From NCBI GenBank assembly GCA_021782525.1, contig JAJXUY010000069.1:1-7360 (forward strand): a stretch of 7,360 nucleotides of DNA, read 5' to 3'. Below the pieces are notes generated by a model. That model did no database searches. It saw nothing but the letters and a program-made list of their open reading frames with translations, and was not told the DNA's origin. This stretch comes from Acidobacteriota bacterium (lineage in GTDB: Bacteria > Acidobacteriota > Thermoanaerobaculia > Thermoanaerobaculales > Thermoanaerobaculaceae). The number at the start of each line of letters is the position of its first letter. Within the stretch, counting starts at the first letter, position 1. Shown here piece after piece: positions 1 to 5,443 of this stretch. The translations under genes and the position numbers were made by a program.

Positions 1-719
1 TAGGTGAGCGAGAGGGCGGCCGGCCGCCGCACCGAGCGGGCGTACGCGTCGATCAGCCAGCCGTTCTCGTCGCTCGTCTCGAACATGAGGCTGGGACCGC
101 CGGTGCCGCGGGCCTCCAGGTTGATGACGGCGCCGACCTCCCTGGCTAACGGCTCGGAGGCGACGAACGCCTCGGCCCCGAGCAGCCCGGCCTCCTCACC
201 CTCGTCGATCAGGAGGACGACCGGGTTCCTCAGAGGAGGGCCGGCCTGCAAAGCCCGGGCGATCTCGACGAGCGCGGCGACGCTCGCGAGGTCGTCGGCG
301 ACCCCGGGACCGGCGGCAACCGAATCGTAGTGGGCCGCGAGCATGACCGCGCGCGGTCCCGAGCCCCCGGGCAGGCGAGCGATCACGTTCGTGACCGTGC
401 CGCAGACCGGCCCGGCGCCGGAGCAGGCGAACACCGTGTGCACGGCGGTCGGGACGCCGAGCGCCTGCAGCCGCGCGACGATACGGGCACGCACGGCGGC
501 GTCCGCCGCCGACCCGACCGGGTGCGGGCTCTGGTCGCCGGCCAGCTCGCGCAGCACCGCATCGGCGCGAGCCGCCGAGAACATCGGAGCTGGGGCGTCG
601 AGGGGGAGCGGCGCCGGAGGGGACTGCCGCACCGCCGCGACGCCGACGATCGCCGCTGCCAGCGCCAGCGCCACCACCAGCCAGATCGGTTGCACCGTCG
701 CCGGAGCGTCCTTGACCAT
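1..719 (-). CDS. Membrane-anchored M28 family zinc aminopeptidase (3' end outside window)
   Basis: The 239 visible residues fit the M28 (peptidase family) catalytic domain, which removes N-terminal amino acids from peptides using two zinc ions. Residues 11-30 form one hydrophobic segment after a short polar start, so this is a signal anchor or uncleaved signal peptide and the enzyme should face the periplasm or outside. Visible motifs: AHYDS with H130 and D132, then ADD at 141-143 (bridging Asp), then DEGEE at 172-176 (catalytic base E175 and zinc ligand E176), then NLEARGTGG at 200-208 with ligand E202. The last zinc-binding His lies beyond the window. The NLEARGTGG...FETSDENGW run is typical of the subfamily related to ER metallopeptidase 1. 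C99 and C106 could form a disulfide. The ATG at 719 follows the upstream iron-transporter gene by 8 bases, and its GAGGAG ribosome site overlaps that gene's TGA stop, so the two are probably co-transcribed. The peptide substrate is unknown. Confidence 0.9.
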   Translation of the reverse strand, partial: MVKDAPATVQPIWLVVALALAAAIVGVAAVRQSPPAPLPLDAPAPMFSAARADAVLRELAGDQSPHPVGSAADAAVRARIVARLQALGVPTAVHTVFACSGAGPVCGTVTNVIARLPGGSGPRAVMLAAHYDSVAAGPGVADDLASVAALVEIARALQAGPPLRNPVVLLIDEGEEAGLLGAEAFVASEPLAREVGAVINLEARGTGGPSLMFETSDENGWLIDAYARSVRRPAALSLT

Positions 720-723
720 CGAG

Positions 724-729
724 CTCCTC
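724..729 (-). promoter_or_regulatory. Ribosome binding site overlapping the transporter stop codon
   Basis: On the minus strand the junction reads TGAGGAGCTCGATG. The transporter's TGA supplies the first bases of a GAGGAG Shine-Dalgarno sequence placed 4 bases before the peptidase ATG. This fixes the peptidase start and suggests translational coupling of the two genes. Confidence 0.65.
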
Positions 730-1855
730 ACCCCACCGTGACGCCGATCAGGCGCCCGATGCCGAAGGTGACGGCGGCCGCCCCCATCCCGATGAGGAGC
801 TGGCGCATGCCGGAGAAGAGCACGCCGCGGCCGGTCATCAACGTGATCGTCGCACCGGTGAGGAACAGCGCCGCGCCGCTCGCAGCCAGGCTGCCGATGA
901 CCGCCGCCTGCCCGGAGAGGAGCACGAACGGCGCCACCGGGGCGATCGCACCCGCGAAGAAGAGGAAGAAGGAGGTCACGGCCGCCTCCCACGCCGACCC
1001 CCCGAGCTCCGCAGGGTCGAGGCCGAGCTCCTCGCGGGTCAAGGTGTCGAGGACGTTGTCGCGATCGCCCATCAGCTTCGCCGCCAGGGCGTCGGCCTCC
1101 TCGCGGTCGAGGCCCTTGGCCTGGTAGATGAGCGAGAGTTCCTGGCCCTCCTCCTCGGGCGCCTCGAGCAGCTCGTCGCGCTCGATCGCGATCTGGCGCA
1201 TCGCCAGCTCGCGAGCGCTCTGCACGGAGAGCCACTCGCCCATCGCCATCGCGCAGGCGCCGGCAAGCGTGCCGGCCAGGCCGGCAACGAGGATCGCGTG
1301 GTTGGAGGAGTGCGCCCCGGCGACGCCCATCACGAGGCTCAGGACCGAGACGAGCCCGTCGTTGGCGCCGAGCACCGCGGCGCGCAGGGCGTTGCCCCCG
1401 ACCGCCTTGTGGCGGCCCTCCAGGCGCGCGAGCAGACCGCCCTCCATGCCGGAGCCGCGAGCGTGCGAGATCGTCGAGAGCAGGCGGGCGTGCGAGCTCT
1501 CGACCGCCGGGAGGTTCTCGGCGAGAGCGTCGGGCTGGTCGTCGTAGTCGTGCCGCCCGGCCTGCTCCTTCATCGCCAGCATCGGGATCACCGACTGGCT
1601 GCCGAAGCGACGCGACAGCCACACGATGACGCGCGAGCGCAGGCTCGGACGCCGCGCCGGCACGCGCGCGCCGGCGGCGCGCAGCTTGCCCTCCCAGAAG
1701 CCGACGTGCGCCTCCTCGGAGGCGGCGAGGCGGCGGTAGACCTCGGCGAGTTTCTCGTTCGCCTCCATCTTCGCGATCGCGGCGTAGATGGCGGCGCTGT
1801 CGATCTCCTCTTGCCGGTTGGTGCGAAAGCGCGCGACGTCGGTTCGGGGGGGCAT
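728..1855 (-). CDS. mbfA: Ferritin-like/VIT1 fusion iron transporter (MbfA-type)
   Basis: This 375-residue protein joins two domains. Residues about 10-130 are a rubrerythrin/ferritin-like helical domain with diiron ligands: E17, ExxH at 47-50, E97 and a second ExxH at 119-122. Residues about 150-375 are a CCC1/VIT1 transporter domain, beginning with the hallmark LGANDGLVS at 162-170 and carrying about five hydrophobic helices, including a Phe-rich FFLFFAGAIAPVAPF helix. In rhizobial MbfA this architecture exports iron from the cytoplasm and protects against iron and peroxide; the same role here is inferred. The start chosen is the ATG at 1855, because GGAGGAG (1864-1870) lies 8 bases upstream. 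Extending to an in-frame ATG at 1951 would add 32 residues with no domain and would run through the promoter region. It is the first gene of a minus-strand operon with the M28 peptidase and is divergent from the PLP-enzyme gene. I could not identify an Irr, Fur or DtxR site. Confidence 0.92.
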   Translation of the reverse strand: MPPRTDVARFRTNRQEEIDSAAIYAAIAKMEANEKLAEVYRRLAASEEAHVGFWEGKLRAAGARVPARRPSLRSRVIVWLSRRFGSQSVIPMLAMKEQAGRHDYDDQPDALAENLPAVESSHARLLSTISHARGSGMEGGLLARLEGRHKAVGGNALRAAVLGANDGLVSVLSLVMGVAGAHSSNHAILVAGLAGTLAGACAMAMGEWLSVQSARELAMRQIAIERDELLEAPEEEGQELSLIYQAKGLDREEADALAAKLMGDRDNVLDTLTREELGLDPAELGGSAWEAAVTSFFLFFAGAIAPVAPFVLLSGQAAVIGSLAASGAALFLTGATITLMTGRGVLFSGMRQLLIGMGAAAVTFGIGRLIGVTVG

Positions 1856-1863
1856 GGCCGGGT

Positions 1864-1870
1864 CTCCTCC
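1864..1870 (-). promoter_or_regulatory. Ribosome binding site of the iron transporter
   Basis: GGAGGAG on the minus strand lies 8 bases before the ATG at 1855. It decides that start over the upstream in-frame ATG at 1951. Confidence 0.7.
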
Positions 1871-1880
1871 GCGTGGCCCG

Positions 1881-1886
1881 ACATTA
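1881..1886 (-). promoter_or_regulatory. Possible -10 element for the iron transporter operon
   Basis: On the minus strand this reads TAATGT followed by CGGGCC, a TAnnnT-type -10. It would start transcription near 1874 and give a leader of about 19 bases that still contains the ribosome site. I see no good -35 hexamer, so the call is tentative. Confidence 0.25.
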
Positions 1887-1922
1887 GCCCGCCGGGACGG
1901 TGGGCGCAAGCAGCCGGCGGCG

Positions 1923-1928
1923 CTATCC
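1923..1928 (+). promoter_or_regulatory. Possible -10 element for the PLP enzyme operon
   Basis: TATCCT lies about 55 bases upstream of the ATG at 1983, implying a start near 1935 and a leader of about 48 bases. No convincing -35 is visible. The 127-base gap to the divergent transporter would hold promoters for both directions. Confidence 0.3.
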
Positions 1929-1970
1929 TGGCGACGCGATGGGCCGGGCACGCGATCGCGCGCGGCCGGT

Positions 1971-1978
1971 GAGGGAGG
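1971..1978 (+). promoter_or_regulatory. Ribosome binding site before a double ATG start
   Basis: GAGGGAGG precedes two adjacent in-frame ATG codons at 1980 and 1983. Spacing to the first is only 1 base, so initiation at 1983 (4 bases) is more likely. Confidence 0.55.
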
Positions 1979-1982
1979 GATG

Positions 1983-3215
1983 ATGTTGTTCTCGGCGAGC
2001 GAGGTCGAACGGTGCCGGGAAGACTTTCCGGCGCTGTCGCGCCAGGCGGGCGGCGAGCCGCTGGCGTTCCTGGACGGGCCCGCCGGCTCGCAGGTCCCGC
2101 GTCAGGTGATCGATGCCGTGGCGGGGTACTACCGCACCTGCAACGCCAACACTCACGGCGCGTTCGTGACCTCGCGGGAGTCCGACGCGATGCTGCAGGC
2201 GGCCCGGGCGGCGGTCGCGGCGTTCCTCGGGGCGCCGTCGTGGCGCGAGGTCTCGTTCGGCGCCAACATGACGACGCTCAACTTCGCGCTCGCACACGCC
2301 CTCGGCCGCGAGATGCAGGCGGGCGACGAGGTGGTCATCACCGAGCTGGACCACGAGGCCAACCGCGGCCCGTGGCTCGGCCTGCGCGAACTCGGCGTGC
2401 GCGTTCGCGAGGTGGCGCTGCTCCCGAATGGCCGCCTCGACGCGGACGACATGCGGCGCAAGGTCACCGAGCGGACGCGTCTCGTCGCGATCGGCTACTC
2501 CTCGAACGCGCTCGGCACCGTCAACGACGTGCCGCTGGCGCGAGAGCTGGCGCGGGCCGTCGGGGCCCGGCTCCTGGTCGACGCGGTGCACTACGCGCCC
2601 CACTTCCCGCTCGACGTGACCGCCCTCGACGCGGACTTCCTCCTGTGCTCGGCGTACAAGTTCTACGGGCCGCACGTCGGCATTCTGTACGCGCGGCCCG
2701 GGTCGCTGGAGCGGCTGCGGACCGACCGGCTGCGCACGCAGGAGGAGGCCGCGCCGTACCGCATCGAGACCGGGACCCTCAACCACGCGGGGATCGCCGG
2801 GGTCAAGGCGGCCATCGAGTACATCGCGTCGTGGGGCGAGGGCGACACCCTGCGGCAGCGGATCGTCTCGGCGATGGCCGCGATCGGCGCCCACGAGCAC
2901 GACCTGGCGTCGTTCTATTGGGAGAACGCGACGAGGCTGCCGGGGGTGACGGGGTGGGGGCCGGACTTCTCCTCGCGGCGCCGGGCGCCGACCGTCTCGA
3001 TCACGATCGCGGGGGTGCGGCCGGAGGCGGCCGCCGCGGCGCTCGGCGCGCGCGGCGTCCTCGTGTGGGACGGGGACTTCTACGCCGCGCGCGCCATCGA
3101 GGTGCTGGGGTTGGCCGCGGGCGGCGGCGTGCTCCGCGCCGGGATCTCGATGTACAACACCCGCTCCGAGGTCGAGCGCCTGCTCGCCGGCGTCGCCGGG
3201 CTGGCGGAGCGGTGA
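1983..3215 (+). CDS. Cysteine-desulfurase-like PLP enzyme (class V fold, VC1184 subfamily), no nucleophilic Cys
   Basis: This 410-residue protein is a fold-type I, aminotransferase class V PLP enzyme. FLDGPAGSQVP (29-39) is the family's N-terminal substrate and cofactor loop. NANTHG (54-59) follows. H124 in ELDHEAN should stack on the PLP ring, D200 in VDAVH should hold the pyridine nitrogen, and K226 in CSAYKFYGPH should form the Schiff base. RAGISMYNT (385-393) matches the C-terminal RxSxxxYNT of SufS-like enzymes. Where SufS/CsdA carry RTGHHCAQP with the sulfur-accepting Cys, this protein has VWDGDFYAAR (from V361). The only cysteines are C11, C53 and C222, so sulfur transfer by the SufS mechanism is unlikely. 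The VWDGDFYA loop is, as I recall, a subfamily trait (TIGR01976, annotated cysteine desulfurase-like), so this is not a decayed gene. Substrate and reaction are unknown; a beta- or gamma-lyase, transaminase or epimerase is possible. Its TGA overlaps the next gene's GTG. Confidence 0.88.
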   Translation: MLFSASEVERCREDFPALSRQAGGEPLAFLDGPAGSQVPRQVIDAVAGYYRTCNANTHGAFVTSRESDAMLQAARAAVAAFLGAPSWREVSFGANMTTLNFALAHALGREMQAGDEVVITELDHEANRGPWLGLRELGVRVREVALLPNGRLDADDMRRKVTERTRLVAIGYSSNALGTVNDVPLARELARAVGARLLVDAVHYAPHFPLDVTALDADFLLCSAYKFYGPHVGILYARPGSLERLRTDRLRTQEEAAPYRIETGTLNHAGIAGVKAAIEYIASWGEGDTLRQRIVSAMAAIGAHEHDLASFYWENATRLPGVTGWGPDFSSRRRAPTVSITIAGVRPEAAAAALGARGVLVWDGDFYAARAIEVLGLAAGGGVLRAGISMYNTRSEVERLLAGVAGLAER

Positions 3216-4258
3216 CGGCACGACCGCCGCTGCGGCTGCTGTTCGCCGGGTTCGGCCGCGTCGGGCGCACGCTCGCGGGCATCCTCGCCGGCCGCGACGC
3301 CTACCCGGGGCTCGATGGCCTCGACGTCGCGGTCGTGGGGATCACGACCGGCTCGCACGGGGCGCTCGCCGAGGCCGGAGGGATCGCCCTCGGCCCGGCG
3401 CTGGCCGACTTCGCCGAGCACGGCGGCTTCACCTCGGGCTGCGCCGGCTTCGCCGCGCTCGACACCGCGGCGGCGGTCGCCGCGCTCGAGTACGACGTGC
3501 TCGTGGAGCTGTCGCCGTTGTCGGTCGCCGGCCGCGGCGAGCCGGCGATCGCCCACGTTCGCGGCGCGCTGGCGCGGGGCCGCCACGTCGTCTCCGCCAA
3601 CAAGGGGCCGCTCGCGTGGGCATTTCGCGAGCTGACGGCGCTCGCGGCCGCGAACGGCTGCACCCTCCTCTACGAGGCGACGGTGATGGACGGGACGCCG
3701 GTGTTCTCGCTCGCCCGCCACGGGCTGCGCGGCAACACGATCGCGCGCGTCGAGGGCGTGCTCAACTCGACGACGAACGTGATGCTGGGCGAGATGGAGC
3801 GGGGAGCGCCGTTCGCCGAGGCGATTGCGGCCGCGCAGCGGGCCGGCGTGGCCGAGGCCGACCCCGCCGCCGACATCGAGGGGTGGGACGCGGCCGTCAA
3901 GCTCGCCGTCCTGGCCAACGCGCTGATGGGGGCGGAGCTGATCCCGGAGCAGGTCGAACGCGAGAGCGCGGCCGCCGTCACCGGCGTCCGCCTCGCCGCG
4001 GCGCGCGCGAGAGGCTCCCGGATCAAGATGGTGTGCGAGCTTACTCGCGAGCCCGACGGGGTGCACGGCCGCGTGCGGGCGAAGGAGTTGCCCGCCGCCG
4101 ACGCGCTGGCGCGGGTCGAGGAGACGGGGTCGATCATCCGGATCGTCACCGACATCCTGGGGACGTTCACGGTCGCCGAGGAGCGTCCCGACCTCGCGAC
4201 GACGGCGTACGGCGTCATCGCCGACCTGTTCGCGGTGCCTCGCCGAGGCGAAGCGTGA
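3212..4258 (+). CDS. Homoserine-dehydrogenase-like NAD(P)-dependent oxidoreductase, no ACT domain
   Basis: This 348-residue protein has the two-domain homoserine dehydrogenase fold. The enzyme normally interconverts aspartate semialdehyde and homoserine on the route to threonine and methionine. The N-terminal Rossmann motif is GFGRVG (13-18). SANKGPLA carries K131 near the nicotinamide, YEATVMDGTPV is the substrate loop, and GVLNSTTNVML matches the usual GILNGTTNYIL. E215, D226 and K230 lie at the spacing of yeast Hom6 E208, D219 and K223. The usual later glycine loop (GPGAG-type) is replaced by EERPDLATTAYG near the C terminus, and there is no C-terminal ACT domain, so threonine feedback as in E. 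coli ThrA is not expected. The GTG at 3212 is chosen because it overlaps the previous gene by four bases (GTGA) and sits just before the Rossmann strand. It is translationally coupled to the PLP enzyme. It may be a true homoserine dehydrogenase or a relative acting on another semialdehyde. Confidence 0.85.
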   Translation: MTARPPLRLLFAGFGRVGRTLAGILAGRDAYPGLDGLDVAVVGITTGSHGALAEAGGIALGPALADFAEHGGFTSGCAGFAALDTAAAVAALEYDVLVELSPLSVAGRGEPAIAHVRGALARGRHVVSANKGPLAWAFRELTALAAANGCTLLYEATVMDGTPVFSLARHGLRGNTIARVEGVLNSTTNVMLGEMERGAPFAEAIAAAQRAGVAEADPAADIEGWDAAVKLAVLANALMGAELIPEQVERESAAAVTGVRLAAARARGSRIKMVCELTREPDGVHGRVRAKELPAADALARVEETGSIIRIVTDILGTFTVAEERPDLATTAYGVIADLFAVPRRGEA

Positions 4259-4268
4259 GGCGGGTCGC

Positions 4269-4286
4269 GGCCGGACGGTCCCGGCC
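4269..4286. terminator. Possible hairpin between convergent genes
   Basis: GGCCGG, a 6-base loop, then CCGGCC form a perfect 6-bp GC stem in the 42-base gap between the oxidoreductase stop and the dodecin stop. No T-run follows on either strand, so it is at best an atypical bidirectional terminator. Such stems arise easily in DNA this GC-rich. Confidence 0.25.
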
Positions 4287-4300
4287 GGGGCAGGGCGCGG

Positions 4301-4507
4301 TCAGTCGAGCTTGAACCCGAGCGTCACGGTCACCTGCCACTCGGCCAGCTTGCCGTCGGCGATGGCGCCGCGGATCTCCTTGACCTCGAACCAGGAGAGG
4401 CCGTGCACCGACTGCGCCGCCTTGCCCACCGCCAGCGCCACGGCCCGCTCGACGCTTTCGCTCGAGCAGCCGACCACCTCGATCTTCTTGTACGCCTTGT
4501 CGCTCAT
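4301..4507 (-). CDS. Dodecin, flavin-binding storage protein
   Basis: This 68-residue protein is a full-length dodecin, a small cytoplasmic protein that assembles as a dodecamer and binds FMN, riboflavin or CoA-type ligands to buffer free flavin. Visible hallmarks are KKIEVVGCSSES at the N terminus, one helix (about 17-33), then GLSWFEVKEIRG at 36-47, with W39 the expected flavin-stacking tryptophan, and AEWQVTVTLGFKLD closing the beta sheet with Q58 in the flavin-contacting position. The ATG at 4507 is preceded by GGGAGGG at 4512-4518. An in-frame ATG at 4540 is unlikely because it overlaps the predicted -10. The gene is single, convergent with the oxidoreductase and divergent from the bitopic-protein gene across a 157-base gap. 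Confidence 0.95.
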   Translation of the reverse strand: MSDKAYKKIEVVGCSSESVERAVALAVGKAAQSVHGLSWFEVKEIRGAIADGKLAEWQVTVTLGFKLD

Positions 4508-4538
4508 CGCACCCTCCCGGTCGTCGTGACCGCGTCTC

Positions 4539-4567
4539 ATTGTCCCGAGTCCGGGTCCGGGTTGCAA
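4539..4567 (-). promoter_or_regulatory. Predicted sigma-70-type promoter of dodecin
   Basis: On the minus strand TTGCAA (4567-4562) and GACAAT (4544-4539) are separated by exactly 17 bases. Each matches the -35 and -10 consensus at four of six positions. Transcription would begin near 4532, giving a leader of about 25 bases that contains the ribosome site. The -35 hexamer is the centre of a 16-bp palindrome. Confidence 0.45.
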
Positions 4568-4572
4568 CCCGG
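4557..4572. repeat. Perfect 16-bp palindrome, possible operator
   Basis: CCGGGTTGCAACCCGG is its own reverse complement, with no interrupting base. It lies between the divergent dodecin and bitopic-protein genes, covers the predicted dodecin -35 and ends just upstream of the opposite promoter. A dimeric repressor bound here could control both directions. No regulator gene is adjacent, so this is inference. Confidence 0.4.
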
Positions 4573-4595
4573 TGGCGTCCCGATCCGAGACGCGG

Positions 4596-4601
4596 TATCA
4601 T
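4596..4601 (+). promoter_or_regulatory. Predicted -10 element of the bitopic membrane protein gene
   Basis: TATCAT followed by CCCGG would start transcription near 4608, giving a leader of about 57 bases. The best -35 at 17-base spacing is TGGCGT (4573-4578), which is weak. The leader contains a small GCCCG/CGGGC hairpin (4629-4644) just upstream of the ribosome site. Confidence 0.4.
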
Positions 4602-4648
4602 CCCGGCAACAACTGCAGCCAAGGGCGAGCCCGAGAGAACGGGCCCCC

Positions 4649-4657
4649 GGAGGAGGG
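4649..4657 (+). promoter_or_regulatory. Strong ribosome binding site
   Basis: GGAGGAGGG lies 7 bases before the ATG at 4665. It decides this start over an in-frame ATG at 4572, which would add an implausible 31-residue leader read through the promoter. Confidence 0.75.
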
Positions 4658-4664
4658 ATCAAGC

Positions 4665-5426
4665 ATGGCAACCAACGCACCGCCGTCTGCGCCGGTGGCT
4701 CAGCCGCCGGCAGCCCCGAAGAAGACGAGCCCCCTGGTCTGGATCGTGGCCGGGTGCGGCGGGATCCTCGTCATCGGCGCGGTCCTCTTCGCCGTCGCAG
4801 GGTACTGGGGCGTGCACAAGCTCAAGGGGTTCGCCGAGTCCGCGAAGAAGAACCCGGCCGTGTTCGCCGCCAAGCTCGCGGTCGCCGCCAACCCCGAGCT
4901 CGAGATCGTGTCGAGCGACGACGCGGCCGGCACGGTGACGATCAGGAACAAGAAGACCGGTGAGGAGATAACCATGAACGCGGCCGACATCAAAAACGGC
5001 CGCCTGAAGTTCAGCAACGAGAAGGGCGAGGAGGTCACGTTCCAGGGGAACGCGAAGGGCAAGGAAGGCTTCCGCGTCGAGTCGAAGCAAGGTTCGCTGA
5101 CGTTCGGCGGCGAGGGCGAACCGCTGCCCGCGTGGGTGCCGGCGTACCCGGGCGCAACGACGACGGCGTTGATGCGGGAGAAGACCGAAGGCGGCTTCAA
5201 GGGGACCGTGTCGTTCTCGACCTCGGATCCCCCAGCCAAGGTCCTTGAGCACTATCAGGCTGCGCTGAAGGGGGCCGGCCTCGAGGTCGAGAGGACCGGC
5301 GGGGCCGTCTCGCTCAAGGCCGCGAGCGCGGACGGAGCGCGCACCGTCGAGGTCGTCGCGGTGGCGGTCGGCGCGCAGACCCACGTGACGGTCGCGTACC
5401 AGGGGAAGGGCGCGGGCGCCGAGTAG
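4665..5426 (+). CDS. Bitopic membrane protein of unknown function
   Basis: This 253-residue protein is not assigned a function. It begins with a Pro/Ala-rich cytoplasmic-type stretch (5-18) and KKTSP, then has one hydrophobic segment at about 24-49, so the rest should be outside the cytoplasm. Residues 53-75 are a Lys/Ala-rich amphipathic stretch. Residues 77-150 look like repeated beta hairpins: ELEIVSSDDAAGTVTIRNKK, EEITMNAADIKNGRLKF, EEVTFQG and GSLTFGG. A second part begins with PAWVPAYPGA (155-164) and continues with SFSTSDPPAKVLEHYQAAL, a helix-plus-strand module (about 183-246) ending VTVAYQG. I recall similar anchor plus VPxYPG plus TSDPxxKVxxxY proteins, often in multiple copies, in Acidobacteriota; that is memory, not a search. 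No catalytic residues are evident, so an envelope binding or sensing role is only a guess. The S4-domain gene follows after 17 bases. Confidence 0.8.
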   Translation: MATNAPPSAPVAQPPAAPKKTSPLVWIVAGCGGILVIGAVLFAVAGYWGVHKLKGFAESAKKNPAVFAAKLAVAANPELEIVSSDDAAGTVTIRNKKTGEEITMNAADIKNGRLKFSNEKGEEVTFQGNAKGKEGFRVESKQGSLTFGGEGEPLPAWVPAYPGATTTALMREKTEGGFKGTVSFSTSDPPAKVLEHYQAALKGAGLEVERTGGAVSLKAASADGARTVEVVAVAVGAQTHVTVAYQGKGAGAE

Positions 5427-5431
5427 CGGTC

Positions 5432-5437
5432 TACAAT
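5432..5437 (+). promoter_or_regulatory. -10 element placed for leaderless transcription of the S4 gene
   Basis: TACAAT matches the -10 consensus at five of six positions and is followed by CCCGGC and then the GTG start at 5444. The seventh base after the hexamer, a usual transcription start, is the first base of the start codon. No Shine-Dalgarno sequence and no -35 are visible. Co-transcription with the upstream gene remains possible. Confidence 0.45.
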
Positions 5438-5443
5438 CCCGGC

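Noticed and set aside
4..1127. Open plus-strand frames over the peptidase and transporter
   Set aside because: They oppose clear M28 and VIT1 coding sequence and show Ser/Arg-rich shadow composition.
2012..3211. N-terminal extension of the homoserine-dehydrogenase-like protein
   Set aside because: The frame stays open upstream, but the translation is Arg/Gly/Ala-rich and lies inside the PLP enzyme gene. The Rossmann motif begins just after the GTG at 3212.
1923..3221. Long open minus-strand frame antisense to the PLP enzyme
   Set aside because: Its translation is Arg/Pro/His-rich with no family motif, while the opposite strand encodes a clear PLP enzyme. Such frames are expected in GC-rich DNA.
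4508..4567. Longer dodecin starting at the in-frame ATG at 4540 or 4567
   Set aside because: The extra residues match no dodecin, and the region holds the predicted promoter. The ATG at 4507 has its own ribosome site.
4629..4644. Small GCCCG/CGGGC hairpin in the leader of the bitopic-protein gene, considered as a riboswitch or attenuator
   Set aside because: A five-base-pair stem in GC-rich DNA with no T-run and no recognisable aptamer is not enough to call a regulatory RNA.
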